From: Cylindrobasidium torrendii FP15055 ss-10
Lineage: Eukaryota > Basidiomycota > Agaricomycetes > Agaricales > Physalacriaceae
DNA length: 64,000 bases
Assembly (NCBI GenBank): GCA_000934385.1
Contig: KN880545.1
Coordinates: 7,606 to 71,605 of the forward strand
Reading direction: 5' to 3'
Shown here one piece after another: positions 22,961 through 34,608 of the stretch. The stretch's first letter is position 1. Each line of letters opens with the position of its first letter. The notes beneath the pieces were generated by a model, which was not told the DNA's origin, made no database searches, and saw only the letters and a list, made by a program, of their open reading frames with translations. The position numbers were made by a program, and so were the translations under genes.

Positions 22961-25900
22961 ATGGCCACCAGTGGATCATCTATCCCGGAGAAGTCTGCCC
23001 ATTATTTTCTTCAGCTGCAACTTGCACGGACGGCCGGCGACTTCAGTGCAGACATCGCGTTTCCTGCACGAGATGTCCACAACAACACACTTTCCTGGAG
23101 CGAACTTTTCCGGAAGGTCGACAAACACTGTATTGGAGAGGAGTGGAAGGACCTCCGGGAGGTCGTCAGTGCTGTGCGAAAGCTTGCCGTCGCTATCGAA
23201 GGCTCGAAGGACAACGAATCGCTTGGGACATACAAGATCGACGTCGGGCGTTCTCAGCTCGTACGGGGAGATGAACGTGTGGGGGACATACGCAGCACTT
23301 ACGAAGGGTTAAAGGCGAAGAATGACGCGTCAGACGTGCGTGTCTTCATGTTCTGTCTTGTGTTTACTGACAGCGCGTAGGTGCGCACCTTTGCGCTGGC
23401 TTGGTACGCCTGTGCGCTTGAAGATCCCGCGGCCGCGTTGGCCCATATCAACAAACACGCGCAGTCCACCACTGCATGGATTGTGGACACCATTCCTCTA
23501 CCATCATCACCCCCTGCCAGTGCGCAGCCGTCGGCCCCGTTGAATTCGGATGAACCCCACCTACGCGCCCATCGCGCCTGGGCATTCACTGAAGTTCTGC
23601 GAACAGTGGCCGTAAAGGGAATTTCATTCGAGCGTCTAGGGAATCCCGATGAGGCACTTCAGGCGTATACCAGTGCCATCCCTGTTTTGACTCTTGTCGA
23701 AAATGAGGTTGTCGTGCTTGCCCAGTTCCGGGAACACCAAGACCTTTGGCGCTGGACGGTCATTCTGCTTTGGCGCGCGACAATGTTGAGTCAAGGGGAC
23801 AAGGACTGGCTGGAGCGCTACGAACGATGCAGTGCCGGATGGTGGGCCGCCGACGCTGGCAACTGGATGGTCCGCGAACGTGAGGCTGTTTGTGTTGTTT
23901 ACCTGCGCTCCAAGCTTCCAGGCTGGCGGCGTATTGTTTCTGAATATCGCGCCATTCTCGACGTCACTACCTCTTTCCCGAGAGCCGGTCAACGCAACAC
24001 TCGGGTCGAGGAATTCGTAGAAATGTGTGTTGCTGTGTGGGAGCGTGTCGGTGGCACTTGGATTTCTGACATCCTTTGGTGGGCAACACGGCTCACCTTC
24101 AATTCGTATCTCGTTCTTCGCTACCTTGTCCGTGCTCTACACGACCAGCAAGACTATCAACTCGCACGTCGCACACTAGAGCTTTATGTGGCTGTAGTCG
24201 ATAAAGCCTGGGAGGTTTCCCAAAAGGAGGGGGTCGATGAAATGCATCCCGACGCGGACACAGACGAGAAATATGTCGAGACCCTTGCATTTGGTGTGCG
24301 AATGTTGTGTCGAATGGGCACCAAAAAAGACGCACAGCTGGCAGAGAAGCTTGTTGGCCAGATACTCAGACGCGCCCCAAAGCCCACATCGTCCATCAAA
24401 CTCGCCCAAGCAATCAGCGAGGTCACGTTGGCCACCACTTTGTATGAGTATACAAAACTAGCAACTGCCCATGGGCTGTTCCTCGACGCCGTCGACCTGG
24501 ACGATTCTAGTTGGATCGCACACTGGTACCTCTCCGTCTCTTATGCTCGCTATGCCCCGGACCCATGTCTGGACGCCGCTCAAGTACATGCCGCGAAAGC
24601 AGTAGACTTGGAACCAAAGGATGTTCGTTGTTGGCACTTGCTGGCATTGGTGAGCGCTGCGAAAGAGGATTGGCCGGCCGCTAGTGTTGCATTGGATATG
24701 GGTCAAAATCTGGGGGAAATTGAGGACCAACCTGAAGACCTTCACTTCAAGCCGACCTTCTCCTTTGGAACACTACCTACGGCTATGACACCAGTTGGGT
24801 CCGCTCTTCGCGACGTCGACAGAACATCCAATGCCTTTTTGGATGCCCTCCAGGTGCGACATATATGCTCTCATTGCCTAACCTCCATTTAACATTTGCC
24901 CACACAGATTCGAATGTCACAGGTTGCCTTGGCGGAGCGAATTCATGGCACAGAAAGCGCTGTTGAGCTACTCCCAGATGTCTTTTCATGGGCGGCGAAG
25001 CATAAAAGGAAAGAGCAGGCCAGTAGCGAAAATGGTCCTCCCGAGATTGTCTTGCCCACACATCAAAAGGAGACTGACGGGCAAAGTGTTGTCCTGCCCA
25101 TGCCGCCTGTAGATATCACTGTACTCCCTTCGACGCCCATCGACGCAGAAGGAAAGAGCTCCTTCTCGCCGCAGGGGCCGGATGGCGGACGAACCCTGCA
25201 GCCAACGGCAAGGAAGCGGGCAGCGTCGTCGAGTTCAATGTTAAGCACGCAAACAGGCAGATCAAGCAGAAAGATGAGTGTTTCGCGCGCACTGGAGTGG
25301 GATGCGGGGTCCAAGGAGATGGATGGATACAGTTCGATTCACTCGAGAAGCAAGTACGTTCACTTTCGGTTGCTCCCAAGCTTGGTCATGCTTACACCGA
25401 ACCTATAGGGTGGACATTGACCTGGCTGTTGAATTGCCATCGACTTTGCCGAATGCGTTCCCTGTGGAAACAGAGAAGTCGCGTTCGAGTACTTCCTCGC
25501 TTGGGGCGGAGCGGGCCCGGGCGAGGAGGGAGACGCGAGGATTGAGTGAGCTATGGTTAATGAGCGCAGCCATGTTTAGGCGACTTGGGAAACTCCAGCA
25601 ATGTCTATCTGCAATCCAAGAAGCAGAGTCCATGGATGCACGAAACGGTGATGTCTGGGTACAGGTGAGTTGCTTTGCGCCAGAGCATGCTTGGAAACTA
25701 ATATTTGGATCAGCTTGGACTGTATCATCACGCGAGAAGTGCCCCGATACTGGCTGCCGACGCATTCAAGAAAGCTCTGGTTATCAACTCTGACGACGTG
25801 GCTGCGACGGTGTGGCTCAGTAGGGTCTGGATTGAGGATGCCGAGAAAAGAAAGGACAGCGCGACACCGAAAGCTTACAGCAATGCGCCGGATGTGGATG

Positions 25901-26201
25901 GCTTGATGGAGGAACGCACGAGCGAGGCGCAGGATTTGGCTGATTTGGCAGTTGGGCAACTCGAGGCGCTTGTACACGAGCGCGGATGGGACTCGCCAGA
26001 GGCCTGGTGGCTTCTAGCTCGTGCATACCGTCTTCAAAGGTAAGTTCTGTTGGTTTAGGTGCGTTTGACCTGAATTGACTCCTGGTGCTTTTTAGTGTGA
26101 CCAGGGAGAAGCAAGCGAGGGGTGCGCTGGCGAAGGCGCTAGAGCTTACGCAGCGTCGTGGGTGCGGTGCTATAAGAACCTTGGACCATGTGTTTGTTTG
26201 A
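22961..26201 (+). CDS. YPP1: TTC7/YPP1-like TPR protein (PI4-kinase complex)
   Basis: Six exons (22961-23335, 23381-24853, 24908-25353, 25409-25664, 25714-26039, 26096-26201) give 993 residues, mostly paired helices. TPR-type repeats are clearest in AWYYL-like positions: SSWIAHWYLSVSYARYAPD, WCHLLALVSAAKEDWPAAS-like segments, and the C-terminal PEAWWLLARAYRLQ with ALAKALELTQRRG. A Ser/Pro-rich, probably disordered stretch lies around residues 680-760. The architecture fits TTC7/Ypp1, which with Efr3 holds PI4-kinase III alpha at the plasma membrane. The match is to general pattern, so a related TPR scaffold remains possible. Confidence 0.7.
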
Positions 26202-26639
26202 AGGACGGAGTACTACGGTATGGAACAAGACGATAGTGTACTGATCTACTAACTTTAGATATGCAACTACTAATCATCGGATAGACCCGTTGACATTTCC
26301 TGCGTTGTTGACACCGGAAAACAACGTCGCACGCTTAGCAAGTACTCACATATCTTTACTCAATCGCTAAGTCTTTCATGCGCATAATCACACAGAAGCA
26401 TCCAGTTCAGTTCTGCAACATCGAAGTCATTATACAAAGCACAACACAATACATGAAAAATCGAGAAGCGACGACAGAGTTCCCAATGCTGATTGCGTCC
26501 TTTCAAAGCAGTGTTCCATCGGTGTCCGAAGCATCTTTGATTGAGAGTTTTTGAAGGGGCTTGCGGGGGTGTAGCACCTGAAAATGGACCAGTTTGATCC
26601 TGTTATGCACTGACCAGTTACGCCAGAACGATGAGAGTG
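26202..26639. other. Intergenic
   Basis: This 438-bp stretch lies between the TTC7-like gene and the right repeat arm. No gene or structured feature was recognised. Confidence 0.4.
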
Positions 26640-27795
26640 CAATTTGTGCATGAAAAAGATCAAGTCAGCGCAATGCACGACGCAAAGAGGAGAGAAGAAA
26701 CCAGTCTAGATCCTAGCGTCCTCAGATGTAGAGAGGCGGGAAGTGGAAAGAGGATGAAGGAGTATACTCACTTTTTTTGGGCATCTTGGAGGGATCTTGC
26801 TATGAAAATAGAGGGAAGTCAGCGTCTGTTTAGAAGGGAAAGTAAGGTGATGAACGAGTGCAGTTTTGAACCTAGGCGTCCCTAGAACATCGACTCATGG
26901 GAGGAGGAGGATAAGGCAAGGAGACATTCACCGATTCTATGATTGAAGGACTTGGCGCTGATGATCTCCAAGCAGCATGGAAAAGGTGAAGTTAGTATGG
27001 TGAACGGCAGTAAAGAAGTGTCAAGCCAATCCAGGCCCAAGCGTCCCCAGACGTGGACTGGCGCGATGAGGGATGAGAAGGGAGGGAGGGTACTCACGTT
27101 CTTCGTGATGTTTTGAGGTGGACAGCTGCGAACAGGGTGGACAGTCAGCATCGGTTTACGAGAAGAAGCATGATGGAGATATGGGTACGAGTGAGAACCC
27201 AGGCGTCCCCAGATTCAGAACTCGAGGGGTGGAGGATGGAAGAGGTAAGGAAACATTCACCGATTGGACTTTGACTCCGACCATGCAGGCATTGGGGTGT
27301 AGTAACTTCGGCTCGAGGTGACATAAAAAGGAAGAAAGTGAGCATTTGTTCAAGAAGACGAAGACAAGAAGGTAGAACCGACACCTGAATTCAGGCGTCC
27401 CCGAAAACAGGCTGGCGGTTGGGGATGGATGAAGGGAAAAGCTGAGCTGATTCCAGGCGTCCCCGGTCTCAGCCCAACGGAGAAGGAGGGGGCAGGACAA
27501 AGAACAAATGACTCACCAAACTGGAGGCCTGGGCAGGATGAACGCGAAGATGCACAGTCCGTGGAAAGGGTATACGACGGAAGAGAATTATAGGAGGAGA
27601 TAGAGTATGACGGGGCATGTCCGGGTCGATGTCGGACGACGCGCTACAGACGATGGGTATCGAGAGATGGGAGGGTATAGTCGTCTAGCGCGTCGTCCTA
27701 GGGGGGTATAATGAGAAAGGGAAGAAAACAGCAGAAAGGGATGCAGAAGCAGAGCCTAACGGCCTCCGCGTCGACGAAGAAGATCACAGCTGACC
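26640..27795 (-). repeat. Right arm of the long inverted repeat
   Basis: This is the reverse complement of 1-1165. Identity is very high at the outer end (27540-27795) and lower inward. It keeps all six core motifs (near 27453, 27392, 27198, 27049, 26872 and 26712 on the minus strand) with the same alternating spacing, and the 27634-27698 hairpin. On the minus strand some putative small exons between donor and acceptor signals are shared with the other arm, for example the one ending AAACATCACGAAGAAC before GTGAGTA. Confidence 0.85.
27634..27698. repeat. Hairpin in right repeat arm
   Basis: GGACGACGCGCTA (27634-27646) is complementary to 27686-27698, the counterpart of the hairpin at 98-162. 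The loop sequence is also nearly unchanged. Confidence 0.7.
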
Positions 27796-27883
27796 AGCAG
27801 CATCGTATCTATCAAGAATATCAGCATGGTATTCGACGAGCAGCAGAGAGAGGCTTACATCTGTCGTGACCGAAGCGCGCCTT

Positions 27884-28252
27884 TTATGCGGCAAAGGGGT
27901 CATCGAGCGCCTCGTAGACAGACCCAAATGACCCCATGCCCATCGGGGGCTCCTCGACACTGGGAGTCGGCGATGCAGACCTCGACATCGTCTTCGAGAT
28001 CCTTTTGAAGACCGACTTGAACGACCTAGGAAACGATGTCAGCAGGATGACATGGTGTGAGAGAAAAGTGAGAACGTACCGTTGGCCGTGAGTCGAATCT
28101 CTCGTTTCGTAGTATTTGATGGCAGCAGCCCGAGCCTGAGCCTCCCGCAAGTCAATGACCGCGCATGGTCGGCAAGTGAGGCAGTTGCAGCGCGGGGCGT
28201 GGCTGACAAGGAGGCCCATGGCAACAGGTGCAGCGATAAGAGTGGCAGACAT
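27884..28252 (-). CDS. Small protein of unknown function
   Basis: Two exons (28252-28080, 28025-27884) give 104 residues. The N-terminus is hydrophobic (MSATLIAAPVAMGLLVSHAP), followed by a Cys-rich piece (CNCLTCRPC) and a helical stretch (LREAQARAAAIKYYET). The C-terminus is polar with a Ser/Pro patch and an acidic end (YEALDDPFAA). The single intron has clean GTACGT/CTAG borders and keeps the frame. I do not recognise the family. The hydrophobic start could be a membrane anchor or targeting signal. Confidence 0.6.
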   Translation of the reverse strand: MSATLIAAPVAMGLLVSHAPRCNCLTCRPCAVIDLREAQARAAAIKYYETRDSTHGQRYVLTFLSHHVILLTSFPRSFKSVFKRISKTMSRSASPTPSVEEPPMGMGSFGSVYEALDDPFAA

Positions 28253-28938
28253 TTTGTGAATCGAGTGCTGTGTGTGTGGTGGTTTAAGCGCAAGATTTAC
28301 GTGGGGGGCATTCTGTATTTGACCCTACTATATATGATTTTGGGATCTGGAAGGGGCTATTTGGTTCAGATTGGCGCTTTGATCGGCTAGGGGCGAGACG
28401 TGACCGTGATATCTCTATAGGGAGCAAAGGTGATAGTCTTCGAAGCAGTCACATGACCGTGCATTGAACGATGTGATGGGCAATCAACGGATCAAGCAAC
28501 AATTATTTCCAGTTTGGGGCATAGATACTCAAGTCAGCAGTACTTAGTAAAGGATCGCAGTGAATCATGATTTCCACGGAGTAAGCAGATTGTGCATGCA
28601 GTAATAAGGCTAATGGCAGCTACGCACTCTGTCCTACAAACCACTCAGTCACACCTACTCAATCAGGATGATCTTATGCTATTCAACACTTGGAGGAATT
28701 GGCGCCCTTGTAGTCCCATTGAGAGTCTCCTGTGCATCCAGGCCGCATACCCTAGGTACACACGTAGATATCATGTGTCTTTTCCTTTCACCATCATCAT
28801 CGTCAGACCCGATCATTGTCGTTCAGCCGTCGATAGGCGCTCTGCGCTCTCTCTCGCCGCCGTGGGACAGTTCCCTCGTTTCTCGCTCTCAACATCTCCA
28901 CCCGCATCATACACTCTACAGCGGGCTACTTGTGCTTC
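28253..28938. other. Intergenic
   Basis: This 686-bp stretch lies between the small-protein gene start and the 3' end of the DUF6532-type gene. No feature was recognised. Confidence 0.4.
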
Positions 28939-30653
28939 TCACCAACCTTCATGTTGCGAGTCGTCATCGTCGTCAGTATCACCGGTCCTCTCGAGAAGCC
29001 TGGCCCGCATAGCTTCGAGGCTGGATGAACCTAGCGTCCGTCGCTTCCCAACATGCCCCGTCTCCGAAGTAGGTCTAAAACTATCCGTCAGTTGCGTCCG
29101 CAGACGCGAGACTGAAAGCACACGCACTTGGCTTTGGTGTATAATTTCTGCCGTATGTTTTTGGTGACCGGCGGTACCAGTCCATCCCAGTTCTTGACAT
29201 CCGTTAGATAACTTTCGTAGATCGGCTTCTGCTCGCTCTCCATGAAGTGAAGTTTGTTGAAGTAACCGTCTTGCCATTCGTCAAGCAAGAATCGAATCTC
29301 ACAAAACTCAATGAGTGCAACGGTTTGGATGTGTTTAGACTACTTACAAGGGTCATGAATAATGCAAGTGTTTCCTGAGACAGTGGTGAGAAGTACTCAG
29401 AAAACAGTTCTGCAGGTTTGTGCTCTCTCGAAAAACCCCAGATGTTGAGAATTAGACTGAGACTCTGGTGCTCTAAGTACCCTGTATCTCCAACGAAACA
29501 CTTCTGTATGCCATAAATTATGAGTGGTGTCGCCCGACAGAAAAAGAGTCGGTTGACCTTGTATGCAAACGCATCATCCTTGATTAAGTTTTTATAACGC
29601 TGCATATTGCGCTTTTTGACCTGGAGAGTATCGCCCTCTTCGAACCCATAGACTTTCGGAATCTGCGCACGAGCTATGTTGACAAGGTCGTTGCGAACAT
29701 GAGTTGCCTTTGTCCGAATCTATTGAATTAGTTACAAACATAATATTTCGGGTTGTACAGTAAACTTACAAGGCGTCGAAGGCGTGAATCCAGAGCGATA
29801 TTCTCTCCTGCTTCTTCATTTGCGCTTGCCCAAGTAGACTCCAGCAACGGCTCCGGGAAAAGGATGCTGGCCAATGATGCGGGCCTCGTAATCCTTGACC
29901 GCTCGGTGGACTATGGAAGCATCCGAGCGGTCATAATCTTTTTCGGACGGCTTTTTGGATGCACTACCCTGCTGGTAGGTTTGGCTGTATCGGATAGGGC
30001 GTGATGATGTGCTTGCAATGGGAGAGGCGCTCAATTCACGGGAAGGAGACGGGTCTCGACAAGGCGGTCGGTTCGAGCTGGAGCATGAGCATGATGCACT
30101 TTTGGAAGATTTTTCCTTCATGCGCTCGGCTGCCTCTTTGAGAGCCTGTTCCACCCGCTCTGGGTGATTAGGTGCTTTACATGAAATTGTTGGTAGTGCC
30201 CTAATCTATACCCTTGCAGTCAGTCTTCAAAGCAACAGGTTAAGGGTCGGCTGGCGTACTGAGGTAGGGAACAGCGCTGGTCCATCATTATCCTTGTTCT
30301 CCTGCGAGTCGCGTGACCGTGAATCGTCTTTCTGCGCTGTCGTCGTGCGTCAGAAAATTCCTCCGAAGTTGTCAGCACACAATAATACCTTTGAGTTTAC
30401 CTAGTAGTTGTCGGACGGCTACTTCGAATTTGGCTAGGTCATCTTCTCAATTCTAGCTTCAGCAATAGTGAAATACGGAGAGGTTGCTCATACCCCAAGC
30501 CTGCGTACTACTCCAGCTCTCCCAATCCGTCTGTGTTGGTGTTGGTGCAGGCGTTGAGCTGTATTTCTTCCGCCGCTTCTGCACAGGTATGTTGAGCTCA
30601 TGGTCAGAAACAGGCTCATTGTCGGTATGACGATGATGGCGTCGCTTGCTCAT
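28939..30653 (-). pseudogene. DUF6532-type gene with a frameshift
   Basis: A multi-exon gene. The N-terminus (MSKRRHHRHTDNEPVSD) is basic and Ser-rich, with a likely nuclear-localisation stretch VQKRRKKY. The domain begins around IVHRAVKDYEARIIGQHPFP and continues as EPLLESTWASANEEAGENI, IRTKATHVRNDLVNIARAQI, and FCEIRFLLDEWQDGYF, a layout like the basidiomycete DUF6532 family. The HPFP and EPLLES parts are in different frames: a CCC (plus-strand GGG at 29855-29857) carries one base too many, and in the first frame a stop follows about ten codons later. Other splice junctions are intact, including a 43-nt intron before FCEIRF. It is a recent pseudogene, a strain-specific allele or a sequencing error. 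Confidence 0.65.
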
Positions 30654-31419
30654 GGTTACATGCAAAGCACGCCGCTGATGTCTTGGTGGAAGGAAGAATG
30701 CGGTGGACCTTGGCGTTACGACAGTTGATCAGACGCGCCAACCGCGCCACTTGCATCCAAGTTTACATTGACGGGACTGTCTCGGCCTGCCGAAAGACTT
30801 CCGGGCTTGCAAGCTCTGAGTCTCTAACCGTTGGTCCAAGATCCAGATCAACCAGTGACCACACGCTCTTGAGTATCTGATTGCCCCCAAGTATCTGGCG
30901 CATGTAGTGCTTACTCTCAGGGCTCTGGAACTTCGACATAGTGGCTCCATAATTGCACTGGCCGCTCAGATCCAGATTCTACTGGTACACAGGCCGGCCT
31001 ACACAACGCCAATTGTGTCCTCAGTCTGATTGCTTAGAACAGGCGATTTAGAAACGAGAATCTAACAGGACCGACAAAGTGAAATTTGGTTCCAACGATT
31101 CACAGGGCTCATTGCACTTTCAGTTGCATCTCTGACTGCACACAAACCCTCCTTACTCCGAGCCTCCAGGCCCTCTGAGGACAAGAATGCTAGATTCCGT
31201 GCCTGCAGCTGGACATCTTTCATTAACATGAACTATGCAACGAAATGCATTGGCGCAATGCCACCTCCTGGATGATGACTTGGAGAGAGAGTACCATTGT
31301 AACAACATAATACACACGCCAGGTACTTTGTTGGACTGTGTCCCAGAAAACATTCCCGAAAGCACGCTGCAATGCAGTACATAGCTGAGATACCACAAGT
31401 GTTTCGAAAGCAGTACAAT
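30654..31419. other. Intergenic
   Basis: This 766-bp stretch lies between the DUF6532-type gene start and the 3' end of the palmitoyltransferase gene. Nothing supported beyond unremarkable short open frames. Confidence 0.4.
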
Positions 31420-32566
31420 TCATGCATCTTGACCATCGTCGTCCGTGAGCTCCTCCCCTTCCCGGACGCCGCCATGCTGTCTGTACCCAGGCCGCCGCGC
31501 CCATGAGCGCCCGTCAGTATACGGCGGTATGCGCATAGGCAAGAGCAAAGTGTAGTAAGGACTGTGATTTGTGTCAGCATGTCCCGATTGACCCAAAGAG
31601 CACACGCACTAGCCCCCTTTCCCAACATTGAAGAATAACTCTAGATTGCGTATCTTGCCTAAATCGTAGGAGTTCGTGAATGTCTCCCCTCTGCGCTTTG
31701 CGACTTTGCGGTAGATGTGGAAGTCTTGCGACTCTACGCTGGTTTCGGCATGCATAACCATCCAAAGGTGGTAGGATAGCATGCTGAGGACTGCAAGAGA
31801 CAAAACCGCGGCCAGGACATAGATCAGGATGAACGCAATCTGTGGAATCCGGTAGGGCCATGGATCCATGCCTGAGAGGTGTGAGTGATGGATTTGGGAG
31901 CGGGAAGGGACATGCCAGTGTATACGTAGGAGGCGCCTAGCGCAAGTAGGACGCCGTCAAAGCCATTGACCGCAAATATCCCACACGCGAGGACAAAGTA
32001 TGTCATGAAGAGAATAAAGTGTCGTTCGTTATGTATCCCGACGCAAGCATTGATCCCTGCGGATGTGAGATGAGCAATATTTGGAGGCCGGGGCAGAGCA
32101 CGCACACTACGACGGGTCAACTAACGGCGTTGGAACCAGGGAGGGGACTGACGGGACAGTGATGATCGTACTTGAGGACGCAACGGTTGCATATTCGACA
32201 GTGGTGCGCACGCTCGGGACGTTGAGACAGACATTTTGAGCAGGTCGTGATAGTTGCCGGTGTAACATCGAAATAACGGCCGGTGCGTATTGAGAGTGGC
32301 CTTTCGTCCTCCCCAACGAATCCAGGTGGCACGGTGCATGCCCACCAGTAGTGCATAACCATGTTGGCAGCAACGAGCAGGCATATAGGCCATGAAAGCA
32401 GCTTCCAGCGGAGTGTGGCGGCGACGACGTCCTGGAATGCGAAGAGGCCAGTGAAGATGCCAGCACAGGCGAAGGCGATGAAGAAGGGGCCGGCAGCGCC
32501 GGTGATACGATCCGCCCAGCGCTCAAGGCGCTTGAAGCAGCGGACGGTGAAGGCGTGACAAATCAT
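31420..32566 (-). CDS. DHHC palmitoyltransferase
   Basis: An integral-membrane S-acyltransferase. Exons 32566-32153, 32106 (one nucleotide), 32056-31916, 31871-31610 and 31561-31420 join to 319 residues. Helices 1 and 2 ([37 protein letters not shown]) precede the cysteine-rich domain [15 protein letters not shown] with [16 protein letters not shown]. Helices 3 and 4 follow, then an NSYDLGK segment in the position of the family TTxE/NPYD region. Without the 1-nt exon the frame breaks and the invariant Trp after HCP is lost. The alternative is one 80-nt intron (donor GTTCCA) that replaces Trp with six residues. The third intron starts GCATGT. Which PFA-type subfamily it belongs to is not clear. 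Confidence 0.88.
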
Positions 32567-32863
32567 CGTCGCCTGTGTCGTCGCGAATGGCCACAATACG
32601 GGGCTGGCCAGATGACGAGGAGAAGAAAGGTCACGGGACGCGATCGGGCTCTAAACAAACGCGCTCCCCTTTGGTTCATACCGCCATCAGCCCTCGCGCG
32701 TCGGCGCCTGTTCACGCCGCCTATCCATACGAGAAACCTACGTCAGAATTCTTTATTTTTGCCATCGTGTTTAGGGACTGTGCCCAGGACGACAGGCCAG
32801 ACACAGACTAGGAAACCGACGCCGCACCCAAGCAACCCGTACATGCTGCAGACTATAGTCAAC
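32567..32863. promoter_or_regulatory. Divergent promoter, palmitoyltransferase / DSN1
   Basis: This 297-bp region separates divergent start codons. An in-frame ATG at 32842 upstream of DSN1 offers an alternative start. No TATA box was seen. Confidence 0.5.
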
Positions 32864-34608
32864 ATGGCGCCCTCCGATAGCAATGGGAAGCGCAAGGCTC
32901 CAGATGAGAACCCGCTGCTTGGGAACTCACTAAAGAAGAAGAAGGATAGTAAGGTGCGTTTGAATCTATTGTACATCCTCCGTGTGCATCCACTAATGGA
33001 TAATTCAGGCCAAACGCAGGCAAAGTACGCGTCTCATTCCGCAATCAGTCCTTGAGGCATTTCCTCATTGTGTTTACAGTGCCAGAGGGCGCGGAGAAGC
33101 AACCAAACGGGTTCATCATCGTGCGCGCGCCTTCACAGCAGGCCTCAAGTCAAGCAGAAACGTCCGGGTCTCAATCTGTAACTCAAACCGCGCAATCCAC
33201 TTCAAAACCACAGAGCCAAAGAGTGCCCGGCGTGCAGCCTCCCGCATCATCATCGAAACCGCCATCGACTTCGAAACCAGCAAAGACCCCAGCGAGTAGA
33301 CTCAGGGCGCGGTCTGTGGACATAACGGAACCACTCGCGGTGGCAGAGAGTCCAATTGCACGGCGTAACAAAGCATTGCGCCAGCCCTTTACGAATTTCC
33401 AAGAAGATGAAGGTGGTGGTGGTGAAGGTGCGTCTTTGTTTGTTAACTGTTGATCTACTCGTTCATCTTGGGCCAGATGCTTCCACGTCGAGGGCATCTT
33501 CTCCAGGATCTGCGTCAGGTAGTCATGGCCGCAGTCGCAGAAGTTCAACGAGTCGCGGGAGCCGAATGCGTGTGAGCTTGGAAGGACCAGGGACAATGTG
33601 TTCGTTTTCCCCACTGTACATCGCGCCGTTCTGAATGTTTGTCTAGCGCAGCCCCATGGGTCGGTGCAGTCATCCTCCTTCTTCAAACACATTCCAGAGG
33701 ACTCTCCAGAGTCGGAGCGGATGTTGATGGCTATGAGTTGGTGTGCAACACGAGCGGCAAAGGATGCAGCGGCCGAAACGGCACCATCTTCCAAGAACAA
33801 GAACAAGAATGGAACCCCCGTGCTATCGGCAAATGACGCCTCAATATTACGCAGCTTGCAAGATAGCGTGCTCCAGCTTTTCTCAGACAAGGACCCTCGA
33901 CTCGATACCCAACCTTCCGCACCCCGACCCTCACGCGACGGGAAACCCCCGCTGAAGAAGAACTCGCAGAACGAGCGGAATCGTCACTTGGAAAAGCTGT
34001 ACACAACAGAGATCAACAAATACGAATCGGAGGATGAGGGATGGAATATGGTTCGGCGGGCATCAGAGGCGTATGTGAAGAAACGGGAGGCGGAGCTCAC
34101 TGCAGCGCCGCGCGACGATCAACAAGTCGGGCTAACAGCAAGGGCGGCACGGCTTAATGCCATGGCACAGCGGGGAAGCACTCCTCTCAGGGCCAGCGAG
34201 GCGCTGCAACCAAGGCTTGCTGAGGCTCCATTCCAAGCAAGCATGCTTGAGACACAGCTCACACGCGCGAACACCATGGCCGTGTTGAGTACGCGACTGT
34301 TGGATGGACGATACGGATGGCTTGGAGAGGTAGTGAGAGGCGAAAGCGCACAGGCGAGCACAGCTGCGCCAAGGGAGGACCGCTTATTGTTACGAGCGCT
34401 GGCCCGCGTCGACCGTGAGCGTCCGGCGCAGAAAATCAGCCATGCGGCCCTCCAAGCGACTCGGGAGGTGAAGCGAGCGGAGGGACAAGGTGCCGTTGGC
34501 GGCGACCGCAGGCTTACTGGCGTACCACAAACGCCGAGGACACCAAGGACGCCTCGAGGGAGTGACCGTCGCGGCGGTCTGAGGGGGAACAGCACACCGG
34601 GACGATGA
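32864..34608 (+). CDS. DSN1: Kinetochore protein Dsn1/Mis13 (MIS12 complex)
   Basis: Five exons (32864-32953, 33009-33024, 33080-33427, 33477-33599, 33647-34608) give 512 residues. A basic N-terminus (KRKAPDENPLLGNSLKKKK) and a Ser/Pro/Gln-rich disordered region lead to the family block SQPHGSVQSSSFFKHIPEDS and ERMLMAMSWCATRAA, diagnostic of Mis13/Dsn1. Helical segments follow (LRSLQDSVLQLF; EGWNMVRRASEAYVKKREAE). The C-terminus has repeated TPRTPR motifs, possible kinase sites. The protein links inner centromere proteins to Ndc80 and KNL1. The second exon is only 16 nt. Confidence 0.87.
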
